The translations under genes were made by a program, and so were the position numbers. Below, in pieces: positions 44,080 to 52,134 of a DNA stretch of 64,000 nucleotides. The DNA comes from an uncultured Ruminococcus sp. (GTDB taxonomy: Bacteria; Bacillota; Clostridia; Oscillospirales; Ruminococcaceae), in assembly GCA_902762785.1 (NCBI GenBank), contig CACWPL010000009.1, forward strand, positions 23,611 through 87,610, written 5' to 3'. Positions within the stretch are counted from its first letter, which is position 1. Each line of letters opens with the position of its first letter. Under the pieces are notes generated by a model, which saw nothing but the letters and a program-made list of their open reading frames with translations, ran no database searches and had not been told where the DNA came from.

Positions 44080-45564
44080 ATGCGTTACCTACTCTCCCTT
44101 GACCAAGGCACGACCTCCTCGCGTGCGGTGCTGTTCGACACGCAGGGGATGCCGGTGTTCACGGCACAGTACGAGTTTCCACAGAAGTTCCCTGCTCCCG
44201 GATGGGTCGAGCAGGACGCGCGGGACATCCTGCGGACACAGCTCACCGCCGCGCGGGACTGCCTCGCGCACCTCGCCCCCGGTGACACCGTCGCCGCCAT
44301 CGGCATCACGAATCAGCGCGAGACGACCATCGTCTGGGACCGGCACACGGGCGAGCCGGTCTGCGATGCGATCGTGTGGCAGTGCCGCCGGACGGCAGAC
44401 GTCTGCCAAAAGCTCATCGAGGGCGGCATGTCCGAGGTCATCCGCGAGAAGACCGGGCTCCGGCCGGACGCCTATTTCTCCGGCACCAAGCTCCAGTGGA
44501 TCCTGCGGCACGTCCTCGGTGCCGCCGCGCGTGCCACACGCGGGGAGTTGCTCTTCGGCACGGTCGACAGCTGGCTCATCTGGAATCTGACCGGCGGCAG
44601 GGTCCACGCGACCGACGCGACCAACGCCTCCCGCACCATGCTCTTCAACATCCACACGCAGCAGTGGGACACCGACCTCCTCGACCTGCTCGGCATCCCG
44701 TCCGCGATGCTCCCGGAGGTGCGGGACAGCGCGGGATCCTTCGGCACGACCGATCCTGCCGTCCTCGGGGCGGAGATCCCGATCCTGAGCTGCATCGGCG
44801 ACCAGCAGTCCGCCCTGTTCGGGCAGCGCTGCTTCGACCCCGGCGACGTCAAGAACACCTATGGCACCGGCGGCTTCCTCCTCATGGACACCGGCCGCGA
44901 CTGCATCGAGAGCCGCAGCGGCCTGCTGACCACCATCGCATGGCGGCGCGGCGGTCAGGTGACGTATGCGCTGGAGGGGTCGGTCTTCGTGTCGGGCGCG
45001 GTCATCAAGTGGCTCCGTGACGAGCTGGGGATCATCCGCACGGCGGCTGAGACCGAGGCGCTCGCACAGAGCGTGCCGGATAACGGCGGCGTCTGGTTCG
45101 TCCCGGCGTTCGTCGGGCTGGGGACGCCCTATTGGGACAGCGACGCGCGCGGCCTCCTCTGCGGCCTGACGCGCGGGACGACCCGGGCACACATCGTCCG
45201 TGCGGCGCTCGAGGCCATCGCCTTCCAGACGGCGGACGTCATCCGCGCGATGGAGGCCGACACCGGCGCCCTCGGGACCGTCCGTGTGGACGGCGGAGCG
45301 GCACAGAACGGCTTTCTGATGCAGTTCCAGACGGACATCCTCGACCGTCCCCTGCTGCGGCCGGCGTGTACCGAGGCCACGGCGCGCGGCGCGGCGTATC
45401 TGGCGGGCATCGAGGCGGGGATCTGGGACCTCGACACGATCCGCACGCTCCCCGATCCCGCGGAGACGTTCTCTCCCACGATGGGGCCGTCAGCACGCGA
45501 CGCCCTCCTCTCCGGCTGGCAGCTCGCCATCCAGCGGACACGTCTCACCAAATGCTCCCGATAA
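44080..45564 (+). CDS. glpK: Glycerol kinase
   Basis: Phosphorylates glycerol to sn-glycerol-3-phosphate with ATP. The 494-residue length equals the family norm. FGGY-type signatures are LSLDQGTTSSRAVLF at the N-terminus (phosphate 1), the glycerol-contact GITNQRETT, GDQQSALFGQ, NTYGTGGF (phosphate 2) and DGGAAQNGFLMQFQ (adenosine). The start at 44080 is preferred to the ATG at 44071 because AAAGG lies 9 nt upstream of it and abuts the other. There is no HPr-phosphorylated His check possible by eye. No glpF or glpD neighbours are visible. Confidence 0.95.
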   Translation: MRYLLSLDQGTTSSRAVLFDTQGMPVFTAQYEFPQKFPAPGWVEQDARDILRTQLTAARDCLAHLAPGDTVAAIGITNQRETTIVWDRHTGEPVCDAIVWQCRRTADVCQKLIEGGMSEVIREKTGLRPDAYFSGTKLQWILRHVLGAAARATRGELLFGTVDSWLIWNLTGGRVHATDATNASRTMLFNIHTQQWDTDLLDLLGIPSAMLPEVRDSAGSFGTTDPAVLGAEIPILSCIGDQQSALFGQRCFDPGDVKNTYGTGGFLLMDTGRDCIESRSGLLTTIAWRRGGQVTYALEGSVFVSGAVIKWLRDELGIIRTAAETEALAQSVPDNGGVWFVPAFVGLGTPYWDSDARGLLCGLTRGTTRAHIVRAALEAIAFQTADVIRAMEADTGALGTVRVDGGAAQNGFLMQFQTDILDRPLLRPACTEATARGAAYLAGIEAGIWDLDTIRTLPDPAETFSPTMGPSARDALLSGWQLAIQRTRLTKCSR

Positions 45565-45568
45565 CAAG

Positions 45569-45598
45569 AGCCCCCTCACGCACCGTGAGGGGGCTTTG
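45569..45598 (+). terminator. Terminator of glpK
   Basis: A 12-bp perfect stem (45569-45580 with 45584-45595), CAC loop, then TTTGCG. It may also serve the convergent 72-residue gene. Confidence 0.88.
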
Positions 45599-45600
45599 CG

Positions 45601-45819
45601 TTACTGATGATCGGTCGTCTCGTGGACATGATAGTCCGCTTCATCGAGCAGGACCACGTTCTCGTCCTTAAAGCGGACGGTGCCGGTGGTAGGGTCGAAC
45701 TCGTACTGCTCCAGCTTTTTGCGGAGCTTCTCGGTGCCCTTCTCGAGCAGCTTCGGCGCAGCGGCAGCCGCGATGGTCGTCAGCACGACGCCTCCGGCCA
45801 GCAGATGCAGCAGCTTCAT
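45601..45819 (-). CDS. Small secreted or membrane-anchored protein
   Basis: A 72-residue protein with a hydrophobic N-terminus (MKLLHLLAGGVVLTTIAAAAA). A short charged part follows, KLLEKGTEKLRKKLEQYEFDP, and then an acidic tail ending HVHETTDHQ with clustered His. No family is known to me. The His/Asp/Glu-rich end could bind metal, but this is speculation. AAGGAGGG is 7 nt before the ATG, and the promoter at 45867-45895 has a perfect -35. Confidence 0.75.
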   Translation of the reverse strand: MKLLHLLAGGVVLTTIAAAAAPKLLEKGTEKLRKKLEQYEFDPTTGTVRFKDENVVLLDEADYHVHETTDHQ

Positions 45820-45866
45820 GACACATCCCTCCTTCATAGGGTCAGGCAGATGATGGAACTGTTTCC

Positions 45867-45895
45867 ATTATAGCACAGACCGCAGGGACTGTCAA
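45867..45895 (-). promoter_or_regulatory. Consensus promoter of the 72-residue gene
   Basis: On the minus strand TTGACA (45895-45890), 17-bp spacer, TATAAT (45872-45867): the only promoter here identical to the sigma-A consensus in both boxes. Its -35 box overlaps the stop codon of the next small gene. Confidence 0.92.
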
Positions 45896-46053
45896 GCACC
45901 CTTCTCGTTGATCTTAGCGTCGAGCACCTTCACGACAGCCTTGGCCACCACCGGGATGAGCGCCGCAGTGATCGCGGAAGCGGCCGCGCCCATCACCTTC
46001 TTTTGGAGCTTCGAGGACTTACGGCGCCCCTTCTTGATGTTCTTCTTCGGCAT
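45892..46053 (-). CDS. Short basic protein (53 residues)
   Basis: A short coding frame: MPKKNIKKGRRKSSKLQKKV, then a hydrophobic stretch of Ala/Ile/Val from about residue 21 to 42, then a Lys/Glu tail. It has a GGGAGGC ribosome site 7 nt upstream. It could be a cationic single-span membrane peptide, though the strong N-terminal basic cluster also fits a nucleic-acid-binding protein. Family unknown. Its stop codon (45892-45894) lies inside the -35 box of the neighbouring gene's promoter. Confidence 0.7.
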   Translation of the reverse strand: MPKKNIKKGRRKSSKLQKKVMGAAASAITAALIPVVAKAVVKVLDAKINEKGA

Positions 46054-46075
46054 GGTACGCCTCCCGTCATGTGAT

Positions 46076-46109
46076 AAAAAGCCCCTCCTCCGCGCGGAGA
46101 AGGGGCTTT
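46076..46109 (-). terminator. Terminator of the aldolase gene
   Basis: Stem AAAGCCCCT / AGGGGCTTT with an inner CTCCG/CGGAG stem. On the minus strand it is followed by TTTTTATC. It lies directly after the aldolase stop. Confidence 0.9.
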
Positions 46110-46128
46110 GCGTCAGGATGGTCTAGAC

Positions 46129-47010
46129 TTACGCCTTGCCAACAGAGCCGAACAGCTCCATCTTCTCCTTGACCTTGGCCTTGATGGCCTCGAAGCCGGG
46201 AGCGAGCAGCTTTCTGGGGTCGAAGCCCTTGCCCTGCAGATCCTTGCCAGCCTCGATGTAGGCACGGGTGGCCTCCTGGAATGCCCACTGGCACTCGGTG
46301 TTCACGTTGATCTTGGCAACGCCGAGGGAGATGGCCTTCTTGATCTGATCGTCCGGGATGCCGGTACCGCCGTGCAGTACGAGCGGCATCGGGATCTCGC
46401 GGCCCTCGTTGACGCGCTTGTTGATGGCATCGAGGGTCTCGAAGCTCAGGCCCTCCCAGTTGTCCGGGTACTTGCCGTGGATGTTGCCGATGCCGGCAGC
46501 CAGCATGGTCACGCCCAGGTCAGCGATGGTCTTGCACTCCTCGGGATCGGCGCACTCGCCCCTACCGATGACGCCATCCTCCTCGCCGCCGATGGAGCCT
46601 ACCTCAGCCTCCAGGGACAGGCCCAGGACATCACAGGTGTTCTTCAGCGCGGTGGTCTTGGCGACATTCTCCTCGAAAGGCAGGTGAGAGCCGTCGAACA
46701 TGATGGAAGAGAAGCCGGCGTTGATGCAGGCCTTGGCGCCCTCGAAGGAGCCGTGATCCAGGTGGAGCGCTACCGGAACGGTGATGTTCAGCTCCTCGAT
46801 CATGCCCTTGACCATGCCAACAACGGTCTTGTAGCCAGCCATGTACTTGCCAGCGCCCTCAGATACACCGAGGATGACCGGAGACTGGAGCTCCTGCGCC
46901 GTCAGCAGGATCGCCTTGGTCCACTCGAGATTGTTGATGTTGAACTGGCCGACTGCGTACTTGCCCTCGCGTGCCTTGTTCAGCATGTCCTTTGCAGAAA
47001 CTAATGCCAT
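46129..47010 (-). CDS. fba: Class II fructose-1,6-bisphosphate aldolase
   Basis: A zinc-dependent aldolase of glycolysis/gluconeogenesis. The 293-residue protein has metal-binding His residues in LHLDHGSF, GNIHGKY and LVLHGGTG, and the catalytic Asp in DHG. The pattern VGQFNINNLEWTKAILLTAQEL at the N-terminus matches the FbaA type. The ATG at 47010 follows AGGAGG at 8 nt. It is monocistronic, from its own promoter at 47108-47136. Confidence 0.96.
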   Translation of the reverse strand: MALVSAKDMLNKAREGKYAVGQFNINNLEWTKAILLTAQELQSPVILGVSEGAGKYMAGYKTVVGMVKGMIEELNITVPVALHLDHGSFEGAKACINAGFSSIMFDGSHLPFEENVAKTTALKNTCDVLGLSLEAEVGSIGGEEDGVIGRGECADPEECKTIADLGVTMLAAGIGNIHGKYPDNWEGLSFETLDAINKRVNEGREIPMPLVLHGGTGIPDDQIKKAISLGVAKINVNTECQWAFQEATRAYIEAGKDLQGKGFDPRKLLAPGFEAIKAKVKEKMELFGSVGKA

Positions 47011-47107
47011 TGTGATGACCTCCTGATAGTTTGTTCGCGGCACGCCTGCCCGGGCCTCCCCGTCCGCATACGCGCCTTCGTCTGGACATATCATGCCCAT
47101 CATATCT

Positions 47108-47136
47108 ATTATACTGCATTTCCCGAAAAAATGCAA
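47108..47136 (-). promoter_or_regulatory. Promoter of fba
   Basis: On the minus strand TTGCAT (47136-47131), 17-bp spacer, TATAAT (47113-47108). Confidence 0.85.
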
Positions 47137-47256
47137 GGACTTTGTTAGATCATTCACAAAAAATTTGCAGTTTTCTTCGTCATCGTCAAACTACACAAAA
47201 AGCACCTGTTCTACACTGTTTTTGTTGGAGGAACATGCGAATCGGGATAGAAGGGG
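47137..47256. other. AT-rich intergenic segment
   Basis: This is the longest non-coding region in the window (about 370 bp between fba and the DUF975 gene, including both promoters). No gene, repeat or RNA structure is evident apart from the two divergent promoters. A CCTGTTCTACACTGTTTTTG stretch lies about 30 bp upstream of the -35 of the plus-strand promoter; its meaning is not known. Confidence 0.4.
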
Positions 47257-47285
47257 TTGACATTTTTGTAAATATGATCTACAAT
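47257..47285 (+). promoter_or_regulatory. Promoter of the DUF975 membrane protein
   Basis: TTGACA (47257-47262), 17-bp spacer, TACAAT (47280-47285). The start codon is 97 nt downstream. Confidence 0.82.
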
Positions 47286-47382
47286 GAATAAGACAGGAAG
47301 TCTGCGCCCGCAGACAGCGCCTGCACTTCCCCGGCAGGACGCCGGACATCATACTATATTATCAGACAGGGGGATACTTATC

Positions 47383-48345
47383 ATGTGGACGAATAGTCTT
47401 TTGAAGCAGAACGCATGGAAGAAGGTCAAGAACTACTACTGGCCGGCGCTCGGCGTCACGGTCCTCGCCTCGATCATGGGCGCGAACGGCGGCGGTGGCG
47501 GTGGCGGCGGCGGTAACACGTCTGCCATGACCGAGGGCAGCGACATGAGCTCGGAGGAGGCAGCGGCGCTCGCGATCACCATCGCTGTCGCGATGCTCGT
47601 GGCGTATGCGGTCGCGGCCGTGCTCAAGATCTTCCTTGGCAACGTTGCACGCTGCGGCGAGAACAAGTACTTCGTGACGGCAGCGGAGGGCGATCAGCGC
47701 TTTGAGCACATGTTCGACAACTTCCGCGGCGGCGGCTATATGCCCACCGTCAAGACCATGTTCTTCAAGGACCTGTATGTGTTCCTCTGGACGCTGCTCT
47801 TCATCATCCCCGGCATCATCAAGAGCTATGAGTACGCGCTCGTGCCCTACCTCGTCGCTGCGAACCCGCACATCGACAAGGACCGTGCCCTCGAGATCTC
47901 CAAGAAGACCATGGAGGGCGAGAAGATGAACCTCTTCATGCTCCAGCTCTCCTTCATCGGCTGGTACCTGCTGGGCCTGTGCGCCTGCTGCATCGGTGTG
48001 GCGTTCGTTAACCCGTACTACGAGGCGACCATGGCGGAGTTCTGGCTCTGCATGAGAGCGAAGATGATCTCCTACGGCTTCGCAGGTCAGGATGAGCTCA
48101 GCGGCGGCTTCGGTGCTTATACGTCCGGCATCACCTATGGCGAGACGGCCTCCTCCGATCCCTACAACACCGCTTCCGGCAGCAATTCCTATAATGCGCC
48201 GAACCCCTACGATGCGGCCAGCGCTCCCTCGCCCTTCAGCACGCCGGCGAGCACGGAGATGCCCGACATCCCGGATCCCAACAGCTTCGGCTCCGACACG
48301 AACGACGACACTGACGGCAGCAACGACGATCCGTACAACAACTAA
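47383..48345 (+). CDS. DUF975 family membrane protein
   Basis: A 320-residue protein with several membrane helices; the signature segment FFKDLYVFLWTLLFIIPGIIKSYEYALVPYLVA plus GEKMNLFMLQLSFIGWYLLG is typical of DUF975. Between the first two helices a nine-glycine run (47488-47514) opens a Gly/Ser-rich loop. The C-terminal 100 residues are a low-complexity Ser/Asn/Pro/Asp tail with repeats of NxYN/DPYN, probably cytoplasmic and disordered. No enzymatic role is known. The start at 47383 is supported by AGGGGG upstream. Confidence 0.85.
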   Translation: MWTNSLLKQNAWKKVKNYYWPALGVTVLASIMGANGGGGGGGGGNTSAMTEGSDMSSEEAAALAITIAVAMLVAYAVAAVLKIFLGNVARCGENKYFVTAAEGDQRFEHMFDNFRGGGYMPTVKTMFFKDLYVFLWTLLFIIPGIIKSYEYALVPYLVAANPHIDKDRALEISKKTMEGEKMNLFMLQLSFIGWYLLGLCACCIGVAFVNPYYEATMAEFWLCMRAKMISYGFAGQDELSGGFGAYTSGITYGETASSDPYNTASGSNSYNAPNPYDAASAPSPFSTPASTEMPDIPDPNSFGSDTNDDTDGSNDDPYNN

Positions 48346-48353
48346 ACACCACA

Positions 48354-48387
48354 CAGTCCCCCGCGGCCAAGCGGGGGACTGCTTTTT
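48354..48387 (+). terminator. Terminator of the DUF975 gene
   Basis: An 11-bp stem (48354-48364 with 48371-48381), loop GGCCAA, then CTTTTT. Confidence 0.92.
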
Positions 48388-48394
48388 ACATGAT

Positions 48395-48425
48395 AAAAGC
48401 CCTGATGCGCTGCACCAGGGCTTTT
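48395..48425 (-). terminator. Terminator of the thyX-U32 operon
   Basis: Stem AAAAGCCCTG / CAGGGCTTTT. On the minus strand the end is followed by TTTTATC. It sits just after the U32 peptidase stop; together with 48354-48387 it forms a back-to-back pair. Confidence 0.85.
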
Positions 48426-48431
48426 CGTGTG

Positions 48432-49676
48432 TCATTGGATCTCGCGGCCCTCCGTGTCCTCGCCCTCCGCGATGCGGATGAGCGTGTTCGGTGGGAAGGT
48501 CTGGTCACAGGGGAAGGAGAAGGGCATCATCGCGCGGTTGACGGTCGTGACGGGCTGGCCGTCGCCGTCCCAGAGGTCGTGTGCCGTCAGAGAGACGGGG
48601 CGCTGACCGGGCGCAAGGATCTCGATGGTGTCACCGTCGAAGAAACGGCCCCGCTGCGTCGCATAGACGCGGCCACCCTCGCAGCGCTCCACCACGCCCA
48701 CCACCCGGCAGGTGCTGATGTAGCCGGAGTCCTCGTAATACTGACAGGCGTTCGGATGGCCGAAGAAGAAGCCCGTGCAGTAGCGGCGGTGGCTCACCTT
48801 GAAGACCTCCTCACGGATCCACTGCGGGAGCTCGTAGTGATCGGGGTCGGCGAGATAATGGTCCATCGCCATGCGGTAGGCGTTCGTCACGACGGAGACG
48901 TAGTAGGCGCTCTTGGCGCGTCCCTCGATCTTGAAGGAGGTCACGCCGGCCTCTGCGAGCTTGTCGATGTGGTCGATCATGCACATGTCGCGGGCATTGA
49001 GGATGTAGGTGCCCTCGGGCGCCTCCTCGATGGGGAGGGGCATGTCCGGGCGTTTCTCCTCAACGAGCGCATACTTCCAGCGGCACGGCTGCGCACATGC
49101 GCCCCGGTTCGGGTCGCGGTCGAGCAGGTAGGCCGAGAGGAGGCAGCGTCCCGAGAACGACACGCACATCGCCCCATGCACGAACACCTCGATCTCGAGG
49201 TCGGGGGGCGTGTTCCGGCGGATCTCCGCGATCTCCTCGAGCGAGAGCTCGCGGGCGAGCACCACGCGGCGCGCGCCCATCTCATAGAGGACGTTCGCGC
49301 TGGCGTAGTTGACGATGCCGGTCTGGGTGGACATATGGATCGCCATGTCCGGGGCGAGCTTGCGGATCATCGAGAAGACACCGAGGTCCGCCACGATCAT
49401 GGCGTCCACCCCGGCATCGACTGCCTCGGCGATGAACGCCGGCAGCAGCGCGATCTCCCCGTTGCGCGGGAGCGTGTTGACGGTCAGGTAGACACGCACG
49501 CCGCGTGCATGCGCGAGCGCCACGGCCTCATGGAGCGCGGCAGAGTCGAAGTTCGGTGCGCCCTGGCGCATCCCGAACATCTGGCCGCCGAGATAGACCG
49601 CGTCCGCGCCGAAATCCAGTGCCGCGCGGAGCCGCTCGGGATCACCGGCGGGCGCGAGCACCTCGGGGCGCGTCAT
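48432..49676 (-). CDS. U32 family protein (TrhP/YegQ-like)
   Basis: A 414-residue member of the U32 family, annotated as peptidase but in several cases a tRNA hydroxylation factor. It has the U32 signature EVFVHGAMCVSFSGRCLLS with Cys residues, and the later DPNRGACAQPCRWKY, plus an N-terminal TIM-barrel beginning PEVLAPAGDPERL. The four conserved Cys suggest an iron-sulfur cluster. The ATG overlaps the mltG stop by 4 nt. In Bacillus the mltG (yrrL) and U32 genes are likewise neighbours, so the arrangement is conserved. Confidence 0.9.
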   Translation of the reverse strand: MTRPEVLAPAGDPERLRAALDFGADAVYLGGQMFGMRQGAPNFDSAALHEAVALAHARGVRVYLTVNTLPRNGEIALLPAFIAEAVDAGVDAMIVADLGVFSMIRKLAPDMAIHMSTQTGIVNYASANVLYEMGARRVVLARELSLEEIAEIRRNTPPDLEIEVFVHGAMCVSFSGRCLLSAYLLDRDPNRGACAQPCRWKYALVEEKRPDMPLPIEEAPEGTYILNARDMCMIDHIDKLAEAGVTSFKIEGRAKSAYYVSVVTNAYRMAMDHYLADPDHYELPQWIREEVFKVSHRRYCTGFFFGHPNACQYYEDSGYISTCRVVGVVERCEGGRVYATQRGRFFDGDTIEILAPGQRPVSLTAHDLWDGDGQPVTTVNRAMMPFSFPCDQTFPPNTLIRIAEGEDTEGREIQ

Positions 49677-51001
49677 TCCTCGCCCTCTTCGGCCGCAGCG
49701 GCAGCAGTAGCGGCCTCGGCCTGCTCCTGCTTCACCTTCTCGATGTTCTCGTTATGCTCCTCGAGCGTGCGGGCGAAATAGGTCTTATGGGTGTCGATGT
49801 TGGCGTAGAAGTAGAAGAAATTGGTGTTGGCCGGGTAGAGCACGGCGTTGATCGCCGCAAGACCGGGATTGCAGATGGCACCGGCCGGGAGTCCCTTGCA
49901 GACATAGGTATCGTAAGCATCGAACATGGCCTCGTTCTTCAGCTCCACGTTCGGCTTGATGACTTGGGTGACGTACTTGCTGGTCGGGTCGGACTGGAGC
50001 TTGCCGTTGAAGTCCGAGGGTGAGTTCAGACGGTTCCAGAAAACAGACGCGATCTTGGGCATCTCCTCGTCATTGGCCGCCTCGGCCTGTACCATGGAGG
50101 CGAGCGTGATGACCTCGTCGAGGGTGACGCCCATCTCGTCCATGCGGTCGTACATCTCCTCGGTGATCTTGGAGTCGAAGTTCAGGTAGAGCTTCTGGCA
50201 AACGGCATCCGGCTCCATATCCTCATAGAAATTATAGGTATCCGGGAACAGGTAGCCCTCCATCTTCATGAACTTCAGGTTGCTGCCGCCGCTGGGAAGG
50301 TGCTCCTCGAACTGATAGCCCAGACCGCCTGCATTGAAGTAATACAGGAAGCGCTGGCTGTCGCAGACATTGGCCTCCTCGAGACGCTGGGCGGCGTCGA
50401 TGAGCGTGCAGCCCTCGGGGAACATGACATCGACCGCGGTCATCTCCTCGGTGATGGCGGTGCCGGTCAGCTCCTTGACGAGCGCCTCATAGGCCATCGC
50501 GCTGCTGATCTCGTGGTCGCCGGCGATGTAGTTGGAATCGGCATCGGACAGACGCGAGAAGTAGACGAACGCCTTGGGGATGCGGATGATGCCCTGCTCC
50601 TGAAGATCCTCGGCGATCTCAGGCGTGGTGGCGCCCTCGGGGATGTTGAAGATGATCAGCTTCTCGGTGCCGTTGATGCCGAGCATGTCCTTGCCGACCT
50701 CGATGATGCCGATGGCCAGCGAGATCGAGATGACGAAGATCAGCGTCAGCATGATGAGCACGCCGAAGATCCTGCCGCTGCTGCGATGACTGCGCTTGCG
50801 GCGTTTTTTCTGTGCGGTCTTGCTCTTGTGGGACGTGGCGGTGCGGTGCTGTGCGCTGTGCTGGGTGCCGCTGTGCTGCTGCGGACGACGCTTTGCGGCA
50901 GACTTGGGTGCTGAAGGCTTGGGGGCACCAGGCTTGGGAGACTCGGGCGTCTCTTGGGGCGTCTCCGGCGTGGGCGTGACGTTCTCCTTCTCGTTATCCA
51001 T
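49673..51001 (-). CDS. mltG: Endolytic transglycosylase MltG
   Basis: Cleaves nascent glycan strands to terminate peptidoglycan chains. The 442-residue protein has a basic, Pro/Lys-rich cytosolic extension of about 75 residues, longer than in the Bacillus enzyme. One helix follows (about 77-100), then the YceG domain: LASMVQAEAANDEEMPKIASVFWNRL, LQSDPTSKYV and GLPAGAICNPGLAAINA. In the family pattern the first Glu (VExE) is Gln here and the second is kept. The C-terminus is a 20-residue Glu/Ala-rich tail. The start at 51001 follows GGAGGTGA and overlaps 5-FCL by 8 nt. Confidence 0.93.
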   Translation of the reverse strand: MDNEKENVTPTPETPQETPESPKPGAPKPSAPKSAAKRRPQQHSGTQHSAQHRTATSHKSKTAQKKRRKRSHRSSGRIFGVLIMLTLIFVISISLAIGIIEVGKDMLGINGTEKLIIFNIPEGATTPEIAEDLQEQGIIRIPKAFVYFSRLSDADSNYIAGDHEISSAMAYEALVKELTGTAITEEMTAVDVMFPEGCTLIDAAQRLEEANVCDSQRFLYYFNAGGLGYQFEEHLPSGGSNLKFMKMEGYLFPDTYNFYEDMEPDAVCQKLYLNFDSKITEEMYDRMDEMGVTLDEVITLASMVQAEAANDEEMPKIASVFWNRLNSPSDFNGKLQSDPTSKYVTQVIKPNVELKNEAMFDAYDTYVCKGLPAGAICNPGLAAINAVLYPANTNFFYFYANIDTHKTYFARTLEEHNENIEKVKQEQAEAATAAAAAEEGEE

Positions 51002-51569
51002 TTTGATCTTCACCTCCGGTGATCTCGGTGATGACGGCATCCACGCCGCAGTCGTGCGGCTCACAGGGGATGTCGTCGAGTACGAAGCTCTCATAGGTCA
51101 TGCCGATGCTGTACAGCCCGGGATGGGCCGACAGGAAGCGGTCATAGTAACCGCCGCCCTGCCCGAGGCGCCGGCCGTCACGGGTGAAGGCCACGCCCGG
51201 TACGATGCAGACGGAGCGCTCCGTCAGCACGGGACGCTCGTCCCCGACCGGCTCTAAAATGCCGTAATACCCCGGCTGCAGGCAGGCAGAGGAAAAGGAG
51301 TCGATGCAGAAATACTCCATCCATCCGTCCTCCTGGCAGCGCGGCACGGCGACCTTCTTTCCCTGCCGGAGCAGGGCACGGATCAGCTCGGTGGAATCCG
51401 TCTCCTGTGCCTTGGAGCAGAAGAGGAGGACGGTGTCCGCCGCCTGGACGTGCGGGTCGTTCAGCACCGCTTTTTGCAGGGCGATGTCCTTTTTGAAGCG
51501 CTCCTCAGCAGGGAGCGCACGCATACGGGAGCGCTGCTCCTTACGCATGATCGCTTTTTTCGTTTGCAT
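50994..51569 (-). CDS. 5-formyltetrahydrofolate cyclo-ligase
   Basis: ATP-dependent enzyme making 5,10-methenyl-THF from 5-formyl-THF, known as 5-FCL or MTHFS. The 191-residue protein has the signature PGVAFTRDGRRLGQGGGYYDRFL near residue 125 and the N-terminal KEQRSRMRAL. It sits in the thyX operon, which makes sense as folate-linked thymidylate synthesis. The start at 51569 is 12 nt after the DJ-1 stop. Confidence 0.93.
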   Translation of the reverse strand: MQTKKAIMRKEQRSRMRALPAEERFKKDIALQKAVLNDPHVQAADTVLLFCSKAQETDSTELIRALLRQGKKVAVPRCQEDGWMEYFCIDSFSSACLQPGYYGILEPVGDERPVLTERSVCIVPGVAFTRDGRRLGQGGGYYDRFLSAHPGLYSIGMTYESFVLDDIPCEPHDCGVDAVITEITGGEDQNG

Positions 51570-51581
51570 AATGTGTATCCC

Positions 51582-52121
51582 TCAATAGCAGATGGCGGCC
51601 GCGAGCGCATCGGCCTCGGCCTTGCCCTTGAGCACCTCGACCAGCTTCAGACCGAAAGGCACGGCGGCACCGGCACCCTTCGCGGTGACATAGCGGCCGT
51701 CCTGCGCAACAGACGAAGCGGAGACAGTCGCACCGGTGAGCTGCGCCTCGAAGCCGGGATAGCAGATGGCCTCACGCCCGTCGAGCAGGCCCTTGTGGCC
51801 AAGGATGGAGGGTGCCGCACAGATGGCGCCGATCCACTTGTCGTTCTCGGCACAGTAGTCCACAGCGGCCTGGACAGCGGCGGACTTCTCGAGGTTGAGC
51901 GTGCCGGGCATGCCGCCGGGGAGGACGATCATCTCCACGCCCGGACCGAGCAGGAGCTCGTCCGCGGTCAGGTCGGCCTCGACGGTGATCTTGTGGGAGC
52001 CGGTGATCATGCGGCCGCTGATGCCGACGGTCGCGACATCGACGTGCGCACGGCGCAGCAGGTCGAGCGGTGTGAGCGCCTCGACCTCCTCAAAGCCCTC
52101 TGCCAGAAATACATATACCAT
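51582..52121 (-). CDS. DJ-1/PfpI family protein
   Basis: A 179-residue protein of the DJ-1 family with the nucleophile elbow GAICAAPSILG and EGFEEVEALTPLD, and no signal peptide. The usual catalytic Cys sits in AICAAP. Several members are protein deglycases or chaperones; the specific activity is not determined. AAAGGAG lies 7 nt before the ATG at 52121. It lies 13 nt after thyX. Confidence 0.9.
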   Translation of the reverse strand: MVYVFLAEGFEEVEALTPLDLLRRAHVDVATVGISGRMITGSHKITVEADLTADELLLGPGVEMIVLPGGMPGTLNLEKSAAVQAAVDYCAENDKWIGAICAAPSILGHKGLLDGREAICYPGFEAQLTGATVSASSVAQDGRYVTAKGAGAAVPFGLKLVEVLKGKAEADALAAAICY

Positions 52122-52134
52122 AACAGTTCTCCTT

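Noticed and set aside
47488-47514. Nine-glycine GC-repeat as a frameshift or slippage artefact
   Set aside because: The frame continues into a normal DUF975 protein on both sides, so it is an in-frame low-complexity loop.
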